The notes: generated from the letters alone by a model not told the origin. DNA of 64,000 nt from Pseudorhodoplanes sinuspersici (GCF_002119765.1 NZ_CP021112.1:3714501-3778500); one strand, 5' to 3'. Positions 43,746 through 53,320 are shown, counted from the first letter of the stretch. Made by a program: numbers and translations.

Positions 43746-43770
43746 GGCGTTAACCGGTCGCTTTAACGCC
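43746..43770 (-). promoter_or_regulatory. inverted repeat in flgF leader
   Basis: GGCGTTAA-N9-TTAACGCC is a perfect 8-bp inverted repeat downstream of the sigma-54-like start and 41 bp before flgF. It could be an operator or an RNA hairpin. The spacing between the TTAA cores (9) differs from the CtrA motif (7). Confidence 0.45.
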
Positions 43771-43804
43771 GCAGCTCTCCCAAGCCGCGGATACGCCAAG
43801 CAGT

Positions 43805-43819
43805 GCAGAGCCCGTGCCA
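43805..43819 (-). promoter_or_regulatory. sigma-54 element for flgFGAH
   Basis: The minus strand reads TGGCACGGGCTCTGC: a perfect -24 half and CTGC for TTGC at -12. Predicted initiation is near 43793, giving an 88-base leader before flgF. Confidence 0.7.
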
Positions 43820-43907
43820 ATCTTATATTTTCAATAATTTCAGCACCTTAGATGAAATTTGAGGTGGGCAGATGGTAACCCGGCGGCAAATCCGGCCGGG
43901 TTCAACC

Positions 43908-43922
43908 CGGCAAAAAATGCCC
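43908..43922. promoter_or_regulatory. ftr-like palindrome between flgF and fliL
   Basis: CGGCA-AAAAA-TGCCC lies with its centre 103 bp upstream of the flgF sigma-54-like element. It could also act on fliL, whose start is 110 bp away on the other side. A TTAACCAT half of a CtrA motif is nearby at 43949-43956. The remaining parts of this 327 bp gap show no further gene. Confidence 0.55.
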
Positions 43923-44032
43923 GATTGGAAGCCGCTGGAAAGGTTCTGTTAACCATCAAGTCCTAACTTTGCAGAAAGCGTGGCGCTTCCTCGAAAGGGA
44001 AGAAATCGCTGTGCGGGAGCAGGGGCTGGTCG

Positions 44033-44548
44033 ATGGCGGACAAGAAGAAGCAGGCCGACGCGGATGTCGCGGCTGATGAAGGCGTGGCTGACGGAAAGCC
44101 CGCTCGGAAAAAGAAATTCCCACTCAAGCTGATCTTGATGGCGGTTGGTGGCCTCGTCCTGCTCGGCGCCGGAGGCGGTGCTTTCTTCATGATGAAGAAC
44201 AAGGCGTCGGCGACCGCTATGGCAGCTCCGGTTGCCAAGCCGCCGGCATTCCTCGATCTTCCCGACACGCTGGTGAACCTTTCCAACACCGGAAACGAGC
44301 GCCCGCAATATCTGAAGGTCAAGATCGTACTGGAATTGCCCGATCAGACGATGGTTGCACAGGTGCAGCCGGTATTGCCGCGGGTGATGGATTCCTTCCA
44401 GACTTATCTGCGCGAATTGCGCCCGACCGATCTCGATGGTTCTGCCGGCCTTTATCGTCTCAAGGAAGAACTGACCCGCCGCGTCAATAACGCGATTGTG
44501 CCCAGTCGCGTGAATGCCGTGCTGTTCAAAGAAATTGTGGTTCAGTGA
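44033..44548 (+). CDS. fliL: flagellar stator-associated protein FliL
   Basis: 171 residues. A Lys/Asp-rich cytoplasmic start (MADKKKQADADVAADEGVAD) precedes one transmembrane helix (KLILMAVGGLVLLGAGGGAFF) and a periplasmic domain with LPDTLVNLSNTGNERPQYLKVKI. FliL forms rings around MotAB stators and supports torque. It heads fliL-fliM-pflI-motE; fliM begins 12 bp later. Confidence 0.93.
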   Translation: MADKKKQADADVAADEGVADGKPARKKKFPLKLILMAVGGLVLLGAGGGAFFMMKNKASATAMAAPVAKPPAFLDLPDTLVNLSNTGNERPQYLKVKIVLELPDQTMVAQVQPVLPRVMDSFQTYLRELRPTDLDGSAGLYRLKEELTRRVNNAIVPSRVNAVLFKEIVVQ

Positions 44549-44560
44549 CGGTATCGGCCA

Positions 44561-45793
44561 ATGAGCGATAAGGATCAGGTCGATCAGGAAGCCCTCGCGG
44601 CGGAATGGGGGCTCGGCCTTCAATCCGGCAATGACGGTCAGGACGTTACGGTTGCGGTCAAGCCGCTTGGATTAGAGGCCGGGTTGGAGAATGCGCCGGC
44701 AGTCAGCGCGTCTGCCGACGGCGGAAGCGCCTGGGCCGCGATGATCGACGAGAGCAAGATCAGCCCGAAAGGCAGCGCCGAGCGTGTCCTCAATCAGGAG
44801 GAGATCGACAGCCTGCTCGGCTTCAGTCTCGCCGATGTCAGCCTCAACGACAATTCCGGCATTCGCGCCATTATCGACAGCGCGATGGTGTCCTACGAGC
44901 GTCTGCCGATGCTCGAAATCGTCTTCGACCGGCTGGTCCGGTTGCTGACAACATCGCTGCGCAATTTCACCTCGGACAATGTCGAAGTCTCGCTCGATCG
45001 CATCACCTCGGTGCGCTTCGGCGACTATATCAACTCGATCCCGCTGCCTACGGTGCTGTCCGTGTTCAAGGCCGAGGAATGGGAGAATTTCGGGCTCGTC
45101 ACCGTCAATTCCAGCCTGATCTACTCGATGATCGACGTGCTGCTTGGCGGGCGCCGCGGCTCGGGCACGACACGTGTCGAAGGACGGCCCTATACGACGA
45201 TCGAAACCAATCTCGTCAAGCGGATGGTCGAGTTGATTCTGGCCGACGCCGAATTGGCGTTCAAGCCACTCTCGCCGGTGAAGTTCAACATCGACCGGAT
45301 CGAAAGCAATCCGCGCTTCGCCGCCATTACCCGGCCGGCCAATGCCGCGATCCTGATCCGGCTGCGCATCGATATGGAAGATCGCGGCGGTACGGCCGAG
45401 ATCTTGCTGCCATACGCGACCATCGAACCGATCCGCGGTGTTTTGCTGCAGATGTTCATGGGCGAAAAATTCGGCCGCGATCAGATCTGGGAAGAGCATC
45501 TGGCAACCGAAATCGGCCAGGCTGCGGTCAGTGTCGATGCGGTGCTCTATGAAGCGAAGCTGCCGCTGCGCCAAATCATGGAATTGAAGGTTGGCGATAC
45601 GCTGCCGCTGGAAATCCGTCCCGACGCGCACATCACCGTTCGATGCGGCGACGTCTCGCTGACCGAGGGCCGCATGGGCCGCGTCGGCGATCGTATTTCG
45701 GTTCGCGTGTCCAAGCCGTTGCGCAAGCCGAAGATGACCTACGCCATGTTCGAAAATGCCGACGATTCAAGAAAGCGCCTGGAGGCACCGTGA
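44561..45793 (+). CDS. fliM: flagellar motor switch protein FliM
   Basis: 410 residues. The switch motif EEIDSLLGF that binds CheY-P is at residues 80-88 rather than at the extreme N-terminus, so this form has an N-terminal extension of about 75 residues starting with QEALAAEWG. The middle domain (GGxRG-type segment LLGGRRGSGTTRVEG) and the C-terminal SpoA domain (VGDTLPLEIRPDAHITVRCG) complete FliM. It sets rotation direction in the C-ring. The stop overlaps the next GTG (GTGA), so translation is coupled. Confidence 0.95.
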   Translation: MSDKDQVDQEALAAEWGLGLQSGNDGQDVTVAVKPLGLEAGLENAPAVSASADGGSAWAAMIDESKISPKGSAERVLNQEEIDSLLGFSLADVSLNDNSGIRAIIDSAMVSYERLPMLEIVFDRLVRLLTTSLRNFTSDNVEVSLDRITSVRFGDYINSIPLPTVLSVFKAEEWENFGLVTVNSSLIYSMIDVLLGGRRGSGTTRVEGRPYTTIETNLVKRMVELILADAELAFKPLSPVKFNIDRIESNPRFAAITRPANAAILIRLRIDMEDRGGTAEILLPYATIEPIRGVLLQMFMGEKFGRDQIWEEHLATEIGQAAVSVDAVLYEAKLPLRQIMELKVGDTLPLEIRPDAHITVRCGDVSLTEGRMGRVGDRISVRVSKPLRKPKMTYAMFENADDSRKRLEAP

Positions 45794-46263
45794 GCTACAA
45801 TATTGGATTGATGATCGAATCCCTTGTCGCGGTTCTATTGGTTCTGACGATTTTGTATTGCGCACGTCTCAACAAGCAGATTGGACAGCTCAAGGCTGAC
45901 GAAAAACTGATGAAAGCCAGCATCGTCGAGCTGGTCATGGCAACCGAGAAAGCCGAACGCGCGATCGGCGGGCTGAAGCTCACCGCAAGAGAGGCTGAAG
46001 ATACGCTGGGCGCCCGCTTGCGCGAATCCGAGGCTTATTGCACGGCCATGGCCGGTCATCTGAAGGCTGGCGAGGACGTGCTCAACCGGCTTCGCAAGAT
46101 CGCCTATGCCAACAAGCTTCTGGCTGGCGAGGCCACGGCGGCGAAAGCAGAGTCTTTCACCCGGAAAGATGACGTCAAAACGCAGGATCCGAAATCGGTT
46201 GTCGCCGCAGCGCAAGCTCTTGCCGAGCGGGCCATGGCGCGAGTGAATGGCCGCGCGGCATGA
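45790..46263 (+). CDS. DUF6468-type flagellar membrane protein (PflI-like)
   Basis: 157 residues from GTG 45790, which overlaps the fliM stop by 4 bp. One N-terminal transmembrane helix (IGLMIESLVAVLLVLTILYC) is followed by a long helical, coiled-coil region (residues 30-110). Proteins in this position after fliM in alphaproteobacteria include PflI, which affects flagellar placement in Caulobacter, but similarity is too low to be certain. Its coupling to fliM and motE supports a basal-body or motor role. The upstream extension to 45643 is inside fliM and is not used. Confidence 0.65.
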   Translation: MSYNIGLMIESLVAVLLVLTILYCARLNKQIGQLKADEKLMKASIVELVMATEKAERAIGGLKLTAREAEDTLGARLRESEAYCTAMAGHLKAGEDVLNRLRKIAYANKLLAGEATAAKAESFTRKDDVKTQDPKSVVAAAQALAERAMARVNGRAA

Positions 46264-47126
46264 ATGATGTCCTGCAGAAAATCCGGCTGATTCCGATTGT
46301 GCTGATCGCGGCAGGCGGACTGCTGGCGCTCAAGCTGACCGGCCTCATCCTGGATGGCGGTTATACTCTGGGCGCCGGCCATCAGGCGATGGTCGATCGC
46401 GCCGCCAAGGACGCCGCCAAAGAGGCTGCGATGACAGCCTTGGCGACACGTCCCGTACAGGTGGTGCGGCAGGTGGACCCGAGATTCCCGGCGCAAGAGG
46501 CGGCCGGCGACGTGACAGGATCAGTCCCCGCGAAGCTCAAGGAAGCGGCCAAGACCAGCACGCCGGAGGAGGCTCCGGCTGAAGGCAAGAAGATTCAGGC
46601 CCTGCCGGCGCGGCCGGCGCCCGTCAACGGCACACTGGTCCAGATGGAGGCGAATCCGATGTCGCCGTCCGAGCGCGCTTTGCTGGAACGTCTCTCCGAG
46701 AGGCGTCAGGAACTCGAGAAGCGCCAGAGCGAACTCGACATGCGCGACACGCTGTTGAAGGCAGCGGAGAAACGCCTGGAGACGAAGATCAATGATCTGA
46801 GGGATGCCGAAGCCCGGATGGTCGCCGCGACACAACAAAAAGAAGATTCCGAAAAAGAGCGGCTCAAGAATCTCGTCATGATGTACGAGAATATGAAGGC
46901 CAAGGATGCCGCCAAGATTTTCGACCGGCTCGATATCAAACTGGCGACCGAAGTGGCCAAGATGATCCAGCCGCGTCGCATGTCCGATATCATGGCGCAG
47001 ATGACACCCGAAAGTGCCCAGCGGTTGACGGTCGAGCTAGCCAACGACCATCGGGACGATGGCAGGCCACAACGGCCGGCATCGGGCCAATTACCGAAGA
47101 TCGAGGGACGGCCGAGCGGCTCCTGA
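46260..47126 (+). CDS. motE: MotE-family motility chaperone
   Basis: 288 residues. An N-terminal transmembrane helix (RLIPIVLIAAGGLLALKLTG) and a signal-like export context precede a disordered Pro/Ala linker, a long coiled coil (residues 135-205) and a C-terminal MgtE-N-like helical domain (KDAAKIFDRLDIKLATEVAKMIQ, MSDIMAQMTPESAQRLTVEL). This matches MotE, the periplasmic chaperone for MotC in rhizobia. It overlaps the preceding gene by 4 bp. motB, motC and motD are not in the window. Confidence 0.82.
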   Translation: MNDVLQKIRLIPIVLIAAGGLLALKLTGLILDGGYTLGAGHQAMVDRAAKDAAKEAAMTALATRPVQVVRQVDPRFPAQEAAGDVTGSVPAKLKEAAKTSTPEEAPAEGKKIQALPARPAPVNGTLVQMEANPMSPSERALLERLSERRQELEKRQSELDMRDTLLKAAEKRLETKINDLRDAEARMVAATQQKEDSEKERLKNLVMMYENMKAKDAAKIFDRLDIKLATEVAKMIQPRRMSDIMAQMTPESAQRLTVELANDHRDDGRPQRPASGQLPKIEGRPSGS

Positions 47127-47135
47127 TCAACAGGG

Positions 47136-47151
47136 TTAACGGTGGTTTAAG
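47136..47151 (+). promoter_or_regulatory. CtrA-like box before TPR gene
   Basis: TTAA-CGGTGGT-TTAAG fits the TTAA-N7-TTAA CtrA motif perfectly in its core and lies 75 bp upstream of the TPR protein start. It separates that gene from the fliL-motE transcript. Confidence 0.55.
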
Positions 47152-47226
47152 CGCTGACCGCTAGGGTCGGCGGCATTCGAACGATTTTTTCTCGCGGTTG
47201 ACGCAAAGCAGTAAGAGGGTCGGGCA

Positions 47227-50200
47227 ATGGGCCGACTGACGCAGAACGCGTGGCGGTCTGGAATGGCAACGCTCGTTGCAATGGCGATCGGTCTGCTGGC
47301 GTTACTCGGCAGCGTGTCGTCCACTTGCGCGCAAGCCGTTCCCGCTGAAGTGCAGATCGATCAGTCGAGTGGCTTCGTCCGCATCCTTCTGCATCTGGTG
47401 GAAGAGGTCGAATCCGATGTGAATGTGGCCGGCGGCATCGTTGTCGTCTCCTTCAAGCGGCCGGTCGATATCGATCTCGAAAAACTGCAAAGCGCTTTAC
47501 CGAACATCGTTGGCGCTGCGCGGCGCGATCCGGACGGCCGCGGTTTTCGCTTTTCGCTGACGCACAAGGCCACGGTGAATTCCATGGCGGCCGGCGAACG
47601 GCTTTATATCGATCTCTTGCCGGAGACATGGACAGGGCTTGCCCCCGGCCTGCCGAAAGACGTGATCGAGGAATTGTCGCGGCGTGCGCGGGAAGCGGAA
47701 CGATCGTTGCGTAGTCAGCGTCAACTGGCGTTGAAGAGCGAAAAGAAAGCCCGGGTGCGGGTGGCAACGCAGCCGACCTTCACGCGCTACGTTTTCGAAT
47801 TGCCCGATGTCATCGCGGTGACCAGCGACCGCGGTGCGGATGGTGTCACACTGGTCTTTGCCGCCCGGGTGAAGTTCGACTTCGGCGAGATCAAGGCTTC
47901 GCTGCCGGCCACCGTGAAGGCGATCGAGAGCTTCGATCAGAACGATTCCGTTTCGGTTCGCTTTGCCCTGAACGGCAAGGCCGATGTGCGAATGTTTCGC
48001 GAGGACAGGAATTACGTCGTCGACATCGGTGCGTCGGATGCCAAGGAGGCCGTTGTGGTGCCTCCGCCGCCACCGAGCCGGTCGGACGATGCCTCGCGAT
48101 TGGGAACGGACTCTGATCCGAAAGCGGGACCACTTGCCGCTGTCGAAGCGCCGCAAACCGTTCCAGCCGCGCCCGCTGCGCAACGGCCAGCGCCCGCGAA
48201 GCAAGCCGCCTCGCTACTACCACAGGCCCCGGCCGACACTGCGCAACGGCCCAGCCAGCAGCGGCCGGCGGCCGCCGCTTCACCTGCCGCACCGGGCACC
48301 GATCCGGCGCGTGCGAGCGAGCCGCGTACCGCCTCACGAGAGACGGCCGTCCAAGCCGGGCAGACACCCGCACCCGCAATGTCCGCGCCACAACATGCAA
48401 CGCAGCGTGCGGAGCAGGGCAGCGTCGCCGTCGGTGCCCGCCGTCAAGGCGAAAGTCTTCAGGTGACATTCCCGTTCTCGGCGCCGACCTCTGCCGCGAT
48501 CTTCCGGCGCGCGGGCACTTTGTGGCTGGTCTTTGACACGCGCAACCCGATCGATGTTTCGGTCCTCGCAGGCGACGCCAGTTCGATCGTGCGTTATGCG
48601 CAAGGCACAGCATTGCCCGACGGTTATATCGTCCGCATGATGCTGGATCGTCCGCGGCTCGTCAGTGCCACGGCGGATGGCAATAGCTGGACCGTAACGA
48701 TCGGCGACAATATCGCCGAACCTACTATTCCGCTCGCGGTGTCGCGCAGCATGTCCGATAGTGCACGCCCGACGATCGTTGTACCGCTCGAAAATGCGCG
48801 CGAATTGCATCGCATCGCCGACCCGGATACAGGCGACAGTCTTCTCGTCGTAACGGCATTGGCTCCTGCGCGCGGGTTCATCAAGCCACAGGACTTCGTG
48901 GAGTTCCGCGCACTGGCGTCGACGCATGGTGTCGCATTGCAACCTTTGGCCGATGACGTGCAGGTTGAAGTGTCATCCAACAACATTGTTATCGGCCGGC
49001 CCAATGGGCTCACCTTGTCCGGTGGAGGAGCGTCGGCTCGCGGCACCGCCGCTTATCGTCCGATGATTTTCGATTCCCAGTTGTGGGGCTTTGACCGTCA
49101 GGCCAATCTCACCGAGCGGCAATACAGTCTGATCGCGGCTGCCGCCGATGCCAGCGAAGCCAAACGGACGGCTTCGCGTTTTGATCTGGCGCGCTTCTAT
49201 CTATCTCGCGACATGTTCGCCGAGGCGAAAGGCGTGCTGGATGTTGCGCTGGCGGATGATCGACCGACGTCGGAGGATCCATCGGGACTGGTTTTGCGCG
49301 CGGTTGCTCTGCTGATGATCAATCGTCCCGAAGAGGCGTTGAAGGAACTGACCAATCCAAAGCTCGGCGACCTTCACGATGCGCCGCTTTGGCGTGCTTT
49401 GGCGAAAGCGCGCCTCGGCCGGTGGGAGGAGGCGCACAAAGAGTTCAGGAATATCGAAGCGGCGATCGCGGTTCTGCCGGTCGAATTGCAGCGGATCGCG
49501 CTGATGGAATCGATGCGGGCGTCAATCGAAACGCGTGATTTCGCGTCTGCCCAGACAACGCTCAGCGAATTTGACACCCTTGGCACGCCACCAGAACTGG
49601 AGCCCGCAATAGCGGTATTGCAAGGCCGGCTGGCGCAGGGGCTCGGCAAAAATTCCGACGCGTTGAGAAATTACCGCGCGGCTGCGGATTCCTCGGATCG
49701 CAAGTCGGCGGCACAGGGGCAATTGCGCAATCTCGCTTTGCGTTATGAAACAGGCGATCTGCAGCGGCCGGAAATGATCAGCGAACTGGAAACGCTGACG
49801 ACACTGTGGCGCGGTGACGAGACCGAAATCGAAGCCCTGTATAAGCTTGCGCACCTGTACACCGAAGAGCAGCGGTTCCGCGACACCTTCTATGTGATGC
49901 GCTCGGCCCTCAAGGCGCATCCGAATGCCGAAATGACCCGGCGTATTCAGGACGAAGCCGTCGTGACCTTCGACTCGCTGTTCCTGGCGGGTAAGGCCGA
50001 CACGCTGCCGGCGGTGGAAGCGCTGAGCCTGTTCTACGATTTTCGTGAGTTGACACCGATTGGCCGTCGTGGCGACGAGATGATCCGGCGACTGGCGGAC
50101 CGGCTTGTTTCGGTCGATCTGTTACCCCAGGCGGCGGAATTGCTGCAGCATCAGATCGACAATCGTCTGCAAGGCGCGGCGCGCGCGCAGGTCGCAACCC

Positions 50201-50859
50201 GCCTCGCGGTCGTCTATCTGATGGATCGCAAGCCCGATCGTGCGCAGGCGGTTTTGCGCGCGACACGCACGGCTGAATTGCCGACCGAATTGCGGCACCT
50301 GAGACTTCTGCTTGAAGCGCGCGCTATATCGGATATCGGCCGCCACGATCTGGCGCTGGAAGTGATTGGCAACATCGACAATCGCGAAGCGATACACTTG
50401 CGCGCGGATATTTTGTGGGCTGCCAAGCGCTTCGGCGATGCTGCCGAGCAGATCGAATTGATGCATGGGGAACGCTGGCGAGATTTTAAACCTTTGTCCG
50501 ATTCCGAGCGGGCGGATATCCTGCGTGCTGCGATCGGCTATGCGTTGGGTGGCGATACGATCGGTTCAAGGCGGCTCCGCGAGAAATACGAGGCGAAGAT
50601 GACCGAGAGTCCGGACAAACGGGCTTTCGAAGTTTCCACCGCACCCTATGAAGCCAACGGCACCGAGTTTCGCGCTTTATCCAAGACGGTGACTGCCTTC
50701 GATTCGCTGGATGCGTTCCTGCGCGAGATGCGGGGTCGCTATCCGGAAATCGGCACGCTGCTGCCTGTTGAAACGGAACCGCAAGCTCAAAAGCAATCCT
50801 CGCGCGCGGATGCGGATCAGACACCGACAGCATCAATTTCAAAGCGTGTGGTGCGGTAG
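47227..50859 (+). CDS. very large secreted TPR-repeat protein in flagellar cluster
   Basis: 1210 residues with a signal peptide (residues 15-36, ending STCAQA). Residues 40-280 contain two beta-rich segments with AMIN-like character (VNVAGGIVVVSFKRPVDI; GVTLVFAARVKFDFGEIKA). A Pro/Ala/Gln-rich linker (285-395) and another beta domain follow. From about residue 610 to 1150 the chain is helical TPR-like repeats. Such giant TPR proteins occur beside motE in rhizobia with no defined role. A periplasmic scaffold for rings or stators would fit the location and fold. Its own CtrA-like box suggests cell-cycle-linked expression. Confidence 0.75.
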   Translation: MGRLTQNAWRSGMATLVAMAIGLLALLGSVSSTCAQAVPAEVQIDQSSGFVRILLHLVEEVESDVNVAGGIVVVSFKRPVDIDLEKLQSALPNIVGAARRDPDGRGFRFSLTHKATVNSMAAGERLYIDLLPETWTGLAPGLPKDVIEELSRRAREAERSLRSQRQLALKSEKKARVRVATQPTFTRYVFELPDVIAVTSDRGADGVTLVFAARVKFDFGEIKASLPATVKAIESFDQNDSVSVRFALNGKADVRMFREDRNYVVDIGASDAKEAVVVPPPPPSRSDDASRLGTDSDPKAGPLAAVEAPQTVPAAPAAQRPAPAKQAASLLPQAPADTAQRPSQQRPAAAASPAAPGTDPARASEPRTASRETAVQAGQTPAPAMSAPQHATQRAEQGSVAVGARRQGESLQVTFPFSAPTSAAIFRRAGTLWLVFDTRNPIDVSVLAGDASSIVRYAQGTALPDGYIVRMMLDRPRLVSATADGNSWTVTIGDNIAEPTIPLAVSRSMSDSARPTIVVPLENARELHRIADPDTGDSLLVVTALAPARGFIKPQDFVEFRALASTHGVALQPLADDVQVEVSSNNIVIGRPNGLTLSGGGASARGTAAYRPMIFDSQLWGFDRQANLTERQYSLIAAAADASEAKRTASRFDLARFYLSRDMFAEAKGVLDVALADDRPTSEDPSGLVLRAVALLMINRPEEALKELTNPKLGDLHDAPLWRALAKARLGRWEEAHKEFRNIEAAIAVLPVELQRIALMESMRASIETRDFASAQTTLSEFDTLGTPPELEPAIAVLQGRLAQGLGKNSDALRNYRAAADSSDRKSAAQGQLRNLALRYETGDLQRPEMISELETLTTLWRGDETEIEALYKLAHLYTEEQRFRDTFYVMRSALKAHPNAEMTRRIQDEAVVTFDSLFLAGKADTLPAVEALSLFYDFRELTPIGRRGDEMIRRLADRLVSVDLLPQAAELLQHQIDNRLQGAARAQVATRLAVVYLMDRKPDRAQAVLRATRTAELPTELRHLRLLLEARAISDIGRHDLALEVIGNIDNREAIHLRADILWAAKRFGDAAEQIELMHGERWRDFKPLSDSERADILRAAIGYALGGDTIGSRRLREKYEAKMTESPDKRAFEVSTAPYEANGTEFRALSKTVTAFDSLDAFLREMRGRYPEIGTLLPVETEPQAQKQSSRADADQTPTASISKRVVR

Positions 50860-51118
50860 TAATTGTTAGTGTTGAGATTTCCGGACGTGGTTGCATCTGC
50901 CTGATCGAAGCAATGACGATTGAATCGTAGTTTGAAAAATTAAAAACTGTAACGGCTCTAGTTCGTGGTATTCATGCCATCGTTGATGTGAAATCGAAGC
51001 TCAATCCTGAGCATCTCATCAAATCCCCTTTACTCGAAGCACCATCATTTGCTGCATGCGCGCAAGAAACGCGGGCGTAGTTGTGGCCTCGCGTCAGCGA
51101 TAAGCGGGGCAGTGGCGA
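50860..51118. other. intergenic region before iron-uptake island
   Basis: 259 bp without a convincing gene, AT-richer than its surroundings around 50930-50960. No clear terminator is seen after the TPR gene, and I could not identify a Fur, RirA or Irr site. The promoter of the first receptor must lie here. Confidence 0.5.
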
Positions 51119-53320
51119 ATGGTAATGCGGGGAAAGAACGAGAATAAGCTTGGTCTCCATGTTGTGTCCGCATTTGGGTTCGCTTTTCTGACGGTGCTGG
51201 CAAACAGCGAGGGACAGGCTCAAACCACCAGCATCACGCTCGATCCCATCGATGTTCAAAGCTCGCGGCGCGGCGCGACCCGGTCAGCGCCAGGTGAGCA
51301 GGCTCCGGCACCGGCGCAGCAGGACCAGCAATCGCCTTACGGGCCCGGTGAAGGTTATACGGCGTCGCGCAGCGCGACCGGCACAAAGACAGACACGCCG
51401 ATCAGCGAGATCCCGCAGTCGATCAGCGTCGTGACGCAGGAGGAAATTCGCGATCAGGGCGCGCAAACAGTGCAGGAAGCGCTGCGTTATGTTCCAGGCA
51501 CATTCGCCGATGCCTATGGTCCGGATTCGCGCGGCGATTATCCGCGTGTGCGCGGTTCCGATCCGAACATCTATCTCGACGGCATGCGCGCGATTAACAC
51601 CTGGAAGTTCATGGAATGGCGGCCCGATCCGTACACGCTGTCACGCATCGAGGTTTTGCGCGGGCCAGCCTCCGTCTTGTACGGAGACATGACAACCGCC
51701 GGTCTTATCAACATGGTGTCGAAGCTGCCGCAGGCATTCAGCCACAATGAGATCGGCGTGCAATATGGCAGCTTCAACCGTAAGCAGGTCCAGTTCGACT
51801 CGACCGGCAAGCTGACAACCGATGGTCAATGGCTGTATCGCCTCATCGGCGTGTTCCGCGACAGTGATTATCAGACCGATTACGTCAAAAATGACCGGAT
51901 TTTGATCCAGCCCGCGATTACATGGAAACCGACAAACGACACATCATGGACGCTGCTTGGCTTCTATCAGAAGGATCTGACCGGTTCGTCCACTGCATTC
52001 CTGCCGCATGTCGGCACAGTCTATCCCGGCGCGTTTGGCTTCATTCCCGTCAACCGCTTCGTTGGTGAGCCGGGTTTCGACCGCTATCAGGTTACGACCG
52101 GGGCCGCCAGCAGCATATTCGAGCATATGTTCAGCGAAAATTTCAAAATTCGCCAGAGTACGCGTTACATGCATACGAACGGCATGTATCATACGATGTA
52201 TCCGGATCTAGCGACCTATGATCCAACGACAGGGAAAACCGGCCGTTCGGTCTGGATGGACAATGTCGTCCGTAATAGCATCACGTCGGATACAAATGCG
52301 CAGCTTAAATTCTCGACTGGACCTGTCGAACACAAGGTTCTAGCCGGCTTCGACTATCGATTGCTGACCGATAACGGTGAGAATGGCTTTGCGTCTGATC
52401 CCCGGCCGTTCGATCTTTACAATCCGGTTTATCTCGGCGTCACGCCGCCGGACCTCGCCTCGTATGAAGCGACACGTCAGATTCAGGCTGGCATGTATCT
52501 GCAAGATCAGATGCGCTTTGGTCAGTGGATCGCTGTTGCCGGCATCCGCTATGACAAGCTGACGAACAAGGCGGAGTTCTCGCCTAATCAGCAGCAGCAC
52601 GCCACCACTAGCCGTCTCGGTCTGATGTATGAACTGCCGGGCGGTCTCCATCCCTATGTGACGTGGGGCACTTCGTTCAATCCGATTTTCGGCGCCAACA
52701 TGTGTGTGGGTGGCAATTTCTGTAAACCGAAAGAGGGTGAACTGAAGGAGGTGGGGTTCAAGTACAATCCGCGGCCCGGATTTGCCGTAAACGGCGCGTT
52801 GTTCGACATCACCGAGAAAAATCGGGAAGTTTACGACGAAAACTTCCTGATCAGGCAGATCGGTGAGGCCCGGATCAAAGGCGGCGAACTCGAAGTCGTC
52901 GGCACGGTCGCGCCTGGTCTCGACATCATCGGTGCCTATTCCTATACCGATGGCCGGGTGACGCAGGGTGACTTCGTTGGCAGTCGGCTAGAGGTGGTGC
53001 CGCTGCACCAGGCCTCGCTGTGGGCCAAGCAGAAGTTCTCGATGTTCGGTATCGACGGCTTTTCGATCGGCGCCGGCGTCCGCTATGTGGGCGAGTCATG
53101 GTCGACCGGCCCGGATCCTTTCGGCGACATTCAAACGATCACGACGCCCAGTTTCATGCTTTACGACGCCATGTTTGCATGGGAAGACGCGCACTGGCGG
53201 TTCCAGATCAATGCGACGAATCTTGGCGATAAGGCCCACGTGACGACCTGTCTTGCGCGTGGTGATTGTTTCTACGGATCGCGTCGCACTATTCTGTCCA
53301 GCCTCACCTATAAGTTCTAA
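51119..53320 (+). CDS. TonB-dependent siderophore receptor 1
   Basis: 733 residues with a signal peptide (LHVVSAFGFAFLTVLANSEG, cleaved near GQAQ). The plug domain carries GTKTDTPISEIPQSISVVTQ and LRGPASVLYGDMTTAGLINMV. A 22-strand barrel ends in the outer-membrane signature LSSLTYKF. It matches the FhuE/FoxA type of ferric-siderophore receptors and lacks the STN signalling domain, so it does not directly signal to a sigma factor. An alternative ATG two codons later is equally possible. The PepSY gene follows after 29 bp. Confidence 0.93.
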   Translation: MVMRGKNENKLGLHVVSAFGFAFLTVLANSEGQAQTTSITLDPIDVQSSRRGATRSAPGEQAPAPAQQDQQSPYGPGEGYTASRSATGTKTDTPISEIPQSISVVTQEEIRDQGAQTVQEALRYVPGTFADAYGPDSRGDYPRVRGSDPNIYLDGMRAINTWKFMEWRPDPYTLSRIEVLRGPASVLYGDMTTAGLINMVSKLPQAFSHNEIGVQYGSFNRKQVQFDSTGKLTTDGQWLYRLIGVFRDSDYQTDYVKNDRILIQPAITWKPTNDTSWTLLGFYQKDLTGSSTAFLPHVGTVYPGAFGFIPVNRFVGEPGFDRYQVTTGAASSIFEHMFSENFKIRQSTRYMHTNGMYHTMYPDLATYDPTTGKTGRSVWMDNVVRNSITSDTNAQLKFSTGPVEHKVLAGFDYRLLTDNGENGFASDPRPFDLYNPVYLGVTPPDLASYEATRQIQAGMYLQDQMRFGQWIAVAGIRYDKLTNKAEFSPNQQQHATTSRLGLMYELPGGLHPYVTWGTSFNPIFGANMCVGGNFCKPKEGELKEVGFKYNPRPGFAVNGALFDITEKNREVYDENFLIRQIGEARIKGGELEVVGTVAPGLDIIGAYSYTDGRVTQGDFVGSRLEVVPLHQASLWAKQKFSMFGIDGFSIGAGVRYVGESWSTGPDPFGDIQTITTPSFMLYDAMFAWEDAHWRFQINATNLGDKAHVTTCLARGDCFYGSRRTILSSLTYKF

